Part shown: positions 60,317 to 64,000 of the stretch, in pieces | Position numbering within the stretch: the first letter of the stretch is position 1 | How the letters are laid out: each line of letters opens with the position of its first letter | NCBI GenBank assembly: GCA_025667525.1 | Contig: CM046876.1 | Location: 571,575,469 to 571,639,468, forward strand | Origin: Glebionis coronaria | Lineage: Eukaryota; Streptophyta; Magnoliopsida; Asterales; Asteraceae | DNA: 64,000 nt | Reading direction: 5' to 3' | Notes under the pieces: model-generated | Told to the model about the DNA's origin: nothing | The model's database searches: none | Seen by the model: the letters and a program-made list of their open reading frames with translations, nothing else | Position numbers and translations under genes: made by a program

Positions 60317-62423
60317 AAATCTCGTCCCGAGATTTACTCCATAAGCTCAAAAGACTTCATTTCACAACCAACACGCTATCTCTCTCATAAGAACGTAACC
60401 GGATCATCCGTATGACTACAACAACGCCCTCAATGAATATAAGCTCAAGACAAATTTTAGGACCCCCAACTTCGGATAAACGATCAAGCCCATGGACAAC
60501 TAACGGACGTTTACGTGAAAGAATTTAAAAATATGAACCAAAACCTGAGACTCCAAAAGATACTCAACATAAAACATGTATCGACTCCCAACGAACCATG
60601 AAAACGGACCAATGACACAAGAAGCACCCAGCGACAACCGAAACGTATTACGACCGGTGACATACTATTAAAACCTTGTGCAAAACCAAATTTTACCCCA
60701 GAATGGATTTTGTATGTAATTGTATATTAGTTGTTCTAAACCCATGGTATCACATTAGTAATATGTAATCATCTAACGAAAATAAATCTAAAGTATCTTC
60801 ACGAACGATCAATTGTCTAAAGCACACAACACAATATCACACGTCAACATTGACTCCGGAACCCACATCCTTCATCAATGTACAATCCTTATGGTGGATA
60901 CATCTCAAATCCTATCCCAAATAAGCCCTATGTTAGCCCTCTAAGTGTTCACTATCCCAAAATATCCAAAACACAAGTTTAAACCATATCGTTTGAAAAG
61001 TAATCTTGAACTCGACACTTGTACAATTAATTCGACCAAGCTACTGACCTCCAATTACTAAACTTTCTAAATATTTGAAAAGTACGTTCCGAGTACATAA
61101 TTTTAGGCTTTTGAATGACCCAAAAAGCTTTAAAAACGAATAAGTTATGACCAAAACGATTTTACCTAAAATCTGCCCAGACATTAGCGACAGTTTCTGA
61201 CAGTTTAGCGACGAATTTTGACATTTTAGCGACAGTTTCTGCCTACTCCGATTTTTAACAAAAAAAAACGATTTGAAACCCTAAAACCCCTCATTAATTA
61301 CAAAATTCAAGACCTAATTTATTTTAATTCCAGAAAATTAAAACTCTATTAATTACATGATTTTAACATATTTCACTAAATAAGAACAAAGTTTTAACTT
61401 AAGAACAATAACTTTAGGTGCTCAAAACCAAAATATTTTAAAATAACCGAGTCATGCTTATATGTTAAAGAATTTATATTCCACCTTATTTGAAACATGT
61501 TTCCGACACTTCCTTATTTCATAGACTACCAACAACTATTTTTTTTCAATTTGCAAGTTCTATTTTTTTACCATGTATAACTCGAATTTAAAGACATCGT
61601 TACCCCAAAAAGGAAATCTCCACTATCTCAAAAGCCTTCACGCCAAAAGTACCGTACAAAAGAACACAAGAAATGAGAACTTGATAAATGTACTACTATG
61701 GAAGTTAAACATCTCGAAGAGGAACGAGCTAGCAAAACATCCCAAGAATACAACCGATAAGTAGAAGGGATATACACATATATAGGCATAGGCGTACATA
61801 CACTCAAATCCATACAACATATACAATACAAGCATGTATTAACCCTCTTTCATGCAACCATACTTAAGAATCCATTGATGTTGTGGTACTTGTATAACTA
61901 TGTTGGCCACCATACTTATACAAGTCCCCTTTCACCAATGCACTCCCTCCTATGATGACACTTATAAGAACTGATACAACACATAACACATCGGTCTACC
62001 AACTCAAATAAGCACATAGATCATACAACTCATATAAGCACATAACCACAACATAAAATAAGATCCAAAATCCATGTATTAAAATAACGTAGCCAATGCA
62101 TGAAACAAATAAACTCGTATTCCAGCTGAACCAGCGTAGACAAAATTCAAAATGTATAAAGAACATGAAAACATAATTAAGCGAAATACAAAAATGACTA
62201 GCGTATACGACCATGGTTCAACCCGCACTAGTCAAAACTCGTAAAGAAAATAACATGTAGTTAAGTATGAACCATACTAATTCATAACTTAACAAATATC
62301 GCAAAAATAACATCCAAAAACATCAACATTTATAAAATGCACACATACCCCTATGACGCCTATATGCAGGGACCCTTAAGCTATAGACTAGGCTACGCGA
62401 CTAGGCAACCTAATTCTCTATAA
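60317..62423. other. Non-coding internal region of the LARD-like element
   Basis: No gag, pol or other protein resemblance was found on either strand. A short repeat of TTTTAGCGACAGTTTCTG-like units occurs at about 61185-61245. The remainder is AT-rich. Confidence 0.7.
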
Positions 62424-62441
62424 CCATTGGCTCTGATACCA
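62424..62441 (-). other. Primer binding site of the LARD-like element
   Basis: The minus strand reads TGGTATCAGAGCCAATGG, three bases inside the 5' LTR. It is a clear tRNA-Met-type PBS. Confidence 0.9.
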
Positions 62442-62444
62442 TTC

Positions 62445-64000
62445 TGTCACACCCCACCATGGCGGAATATGGGGCGCGATGTATGGATATCATCACAACA
62501 ACAGCGTGTCTATAGAGAGAACTAAATGAAATTGAAATATCATAAATGGCGACACAAATGTCGTGACAATATCTCAACAATGCAGGCGTCTAGGTAAGTA
62601 GGTAACAGGCCTACCTCTTACCAAAGACATACAAATGAACAAACATCAAAGATATAGGTACCATAAAGTTCACTTAATCAAAACACAAAATAAAATCTAA
62701 GAGGAAAGGGAATCCTCCTAATGCAATCCTAGCAGCCTCTATACTCTAGCCACTTCTAACATCATCTTGCACAACTACCTCACCTGAAAATGACACTAAA
62801 ATCTGTCAACATAAAGTTGGTGAGAACATAGGTTTAAGTTATCTAGAACATCATAAGAAACCTTTACATCCGTTGCAAATAAGTTGAAGGAAAACAATTT
62901 ATAGTAATGGACCATAATGTGATAATCATGCTACATGCATCCACAACAAAACTCAAGCCAAGTACCAATTACATCTACAATTCTCAAAGCACGCTATAAC
63001 AATCAAGAAGTATCCCATCACACACACCACACTATCCGGATCTTTCCCACACCACCTGTGGAAGATGAACTATATCCCCGTCGAGATATCTTGCCTCCAA
63101 AGAGACGATGCACAAGACTCAGGACGGATCGTGCCCCACGAACCAAGAACTCAGAACCAAGAACTCAGGACGGATCGTGCCCCACGCTCCACACACATCA
63201 CAACTGGTCCCATAGACGCCCATACATCTATGTACCAAAGCTAATCACAACCCAAACAAGATTCACATAGCAGAACACATATCAAAGCACATATGAGAAC
63301 ACATAAGCACGCAAGTCACACAATAACACATTTATGTCCACACATTTTATAACATAGTACTAAATCATGTTAAAGAACATTGCAAGTGTCATCTCCATCC
63401 CATACTGGAAAAACATTTAAAAACGTAGCAAAATGGGACTATGAACTCACCTGATAGCACAGCAAGCTAGCACTCCTGCAAACCTATAAAATCATACACG
63501 ACACCCTTAGCTTAGGTCTTAACACCCAAGTTAAGTAACAATCAAGGAGATGAATCTAATCCCCCAATCCCCACTATCTAGTTCTCCCACTACAAGCTAT
63601 TCTATACGTAAAATTCCAGTTTTTCCCCGGTACGGTTTACTAGTCACTAAACGATCACATGAAGTGAACTTAACACCACACTTGACTCCTACCCTACTGG
63701 AGTTATGTTGTTATATGATCTAAGAACTTCAAAAACCAATTTTACTTTCTAATTAAACGTTTAACCCTTTCGTTTAGTCTCTACGCCAAAAGTCGTTTTC
63801 ACCAAAACTGATTTTCTGTACATGCTAAATGTTCGACACCAAAAGCCCGACCTAAACACCATAACTTTTATTGAAAACCTCCAGTACTTTTATATACATT
63901 ATAAGGAGTTCCAAAATCAAAAATCTTTGGCTATCTCATCCGTTTGGTTAGGTTTTGACTCAAATCCCCGAAATCAAAATTTATTTCTGAACAGCGCACT
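62445..64000 (-). repeat. LARD-like element, right (5') LTR, truncated by window end
   Basis: It begins TGTCACACCCC and is a direct repeat of 57594-59150 over the 1556 bases available. Confidence 0.93.

Larger units (their letters stand above)
57594..64000 (-). mobile_element. Non-coding LTR element (LARD-like gypsy derivative), extends past window
   Basis: The left LTR is 57594-60299, the internal region is 60300-62444, and the second LTR runs from 62445 past the end. The PBS (62424-62441, minus) and PPT (60300-60316, minus) fix a minus orientation. Only about 2.1 kb of internal DNA is present, without gag or pol. Just before the PPT the minus strand retains a coding-like tail (NLGTRFLLGGSD) typical of gypsy polyprotein ends. 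This suggests a deletion derivative mobilised in trans. Confidence 0.88.

Overview
The window is plant nuclear DNA dominated by transposable elements. The evidence is long LTR retrotransposons of typical plant lineages, a Helitron, a MITE and one host F-box/LRR gene. The copia element and its extra 3' gene resemble families common in Asteraceae, so a daisy-family genome is my best guess, but it is not proven. No protein-coding gene in the window is intact.

Layout. Bases 1-930 look like the tail of an old gypsy LTR. An F-box/LRR pseudogene begins near 1128 and is cut at 1734. Its reading frame resumes at 47911 and runs to a probable splice donor at 48224. Everything between is a nest of elements. 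(i) Element T is a Tekay/Del-like Ty3-gypsy chromovirus on the minus strand (1735-47905, TSD ATAAT). It broke the F-box exon. (ii) Element L is a large non-coding LTR element on the minus strand (7629-42430, TSD GTGGT). It sits in T's pol between protease and reverse transcriptase. (iii) A Helitron (11168-18927, minus) sits in an (AT)n tract inside L. It carries exon pieces of an EUL-type lectin and of an RS-rich protein, plus a MITE. (iv) Element H is an Athila Ty3-gypsy on the plus strand (22529-41548, TSD GACAT). It sits in L's 5' LTR. (v) Element M is a rearranged, inverted Athila relative (29676-37466) inside H's integrase region, together with an inverted fragment of a further pol copy.

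Right of the nest, 48224-49743 is mostly non-coding, with one small decayed ORF. A plus-strand Ty1-copia element of Sirevirus/Maximus type starts at 49744 (5' LTR, PBS, gag, PR-IN, RT-RNase H, env-like ORF). At 57593 it is interrupted in the env-like ORF by a minus-strand, non-coding LTR element (57594 to beyond the window end) whose two LTRs are nearly identical. That element is probably one of the youngest insertions.

The genes do not work together as a pathway. They record successive insertions: the F-box gene first, then T, then L, then H and the Helitron, then M and its rearrangement; copia and then the LARD-type element followed on the right. The observations most worth checking are three short GT-AG introns that appear to interrupt T's gag in phase; a chimeric inverted pol junction with a 2.3-kb duplicated tract inside H; swapped catalytic residues in H's integrase, alongside TA...TA LTR ends; dense GATC/TCGCAAT motif fields in the Athila LTRs; gene capture by the Helitron; and a possible internal promoter ahead of the copia env-like ORF.
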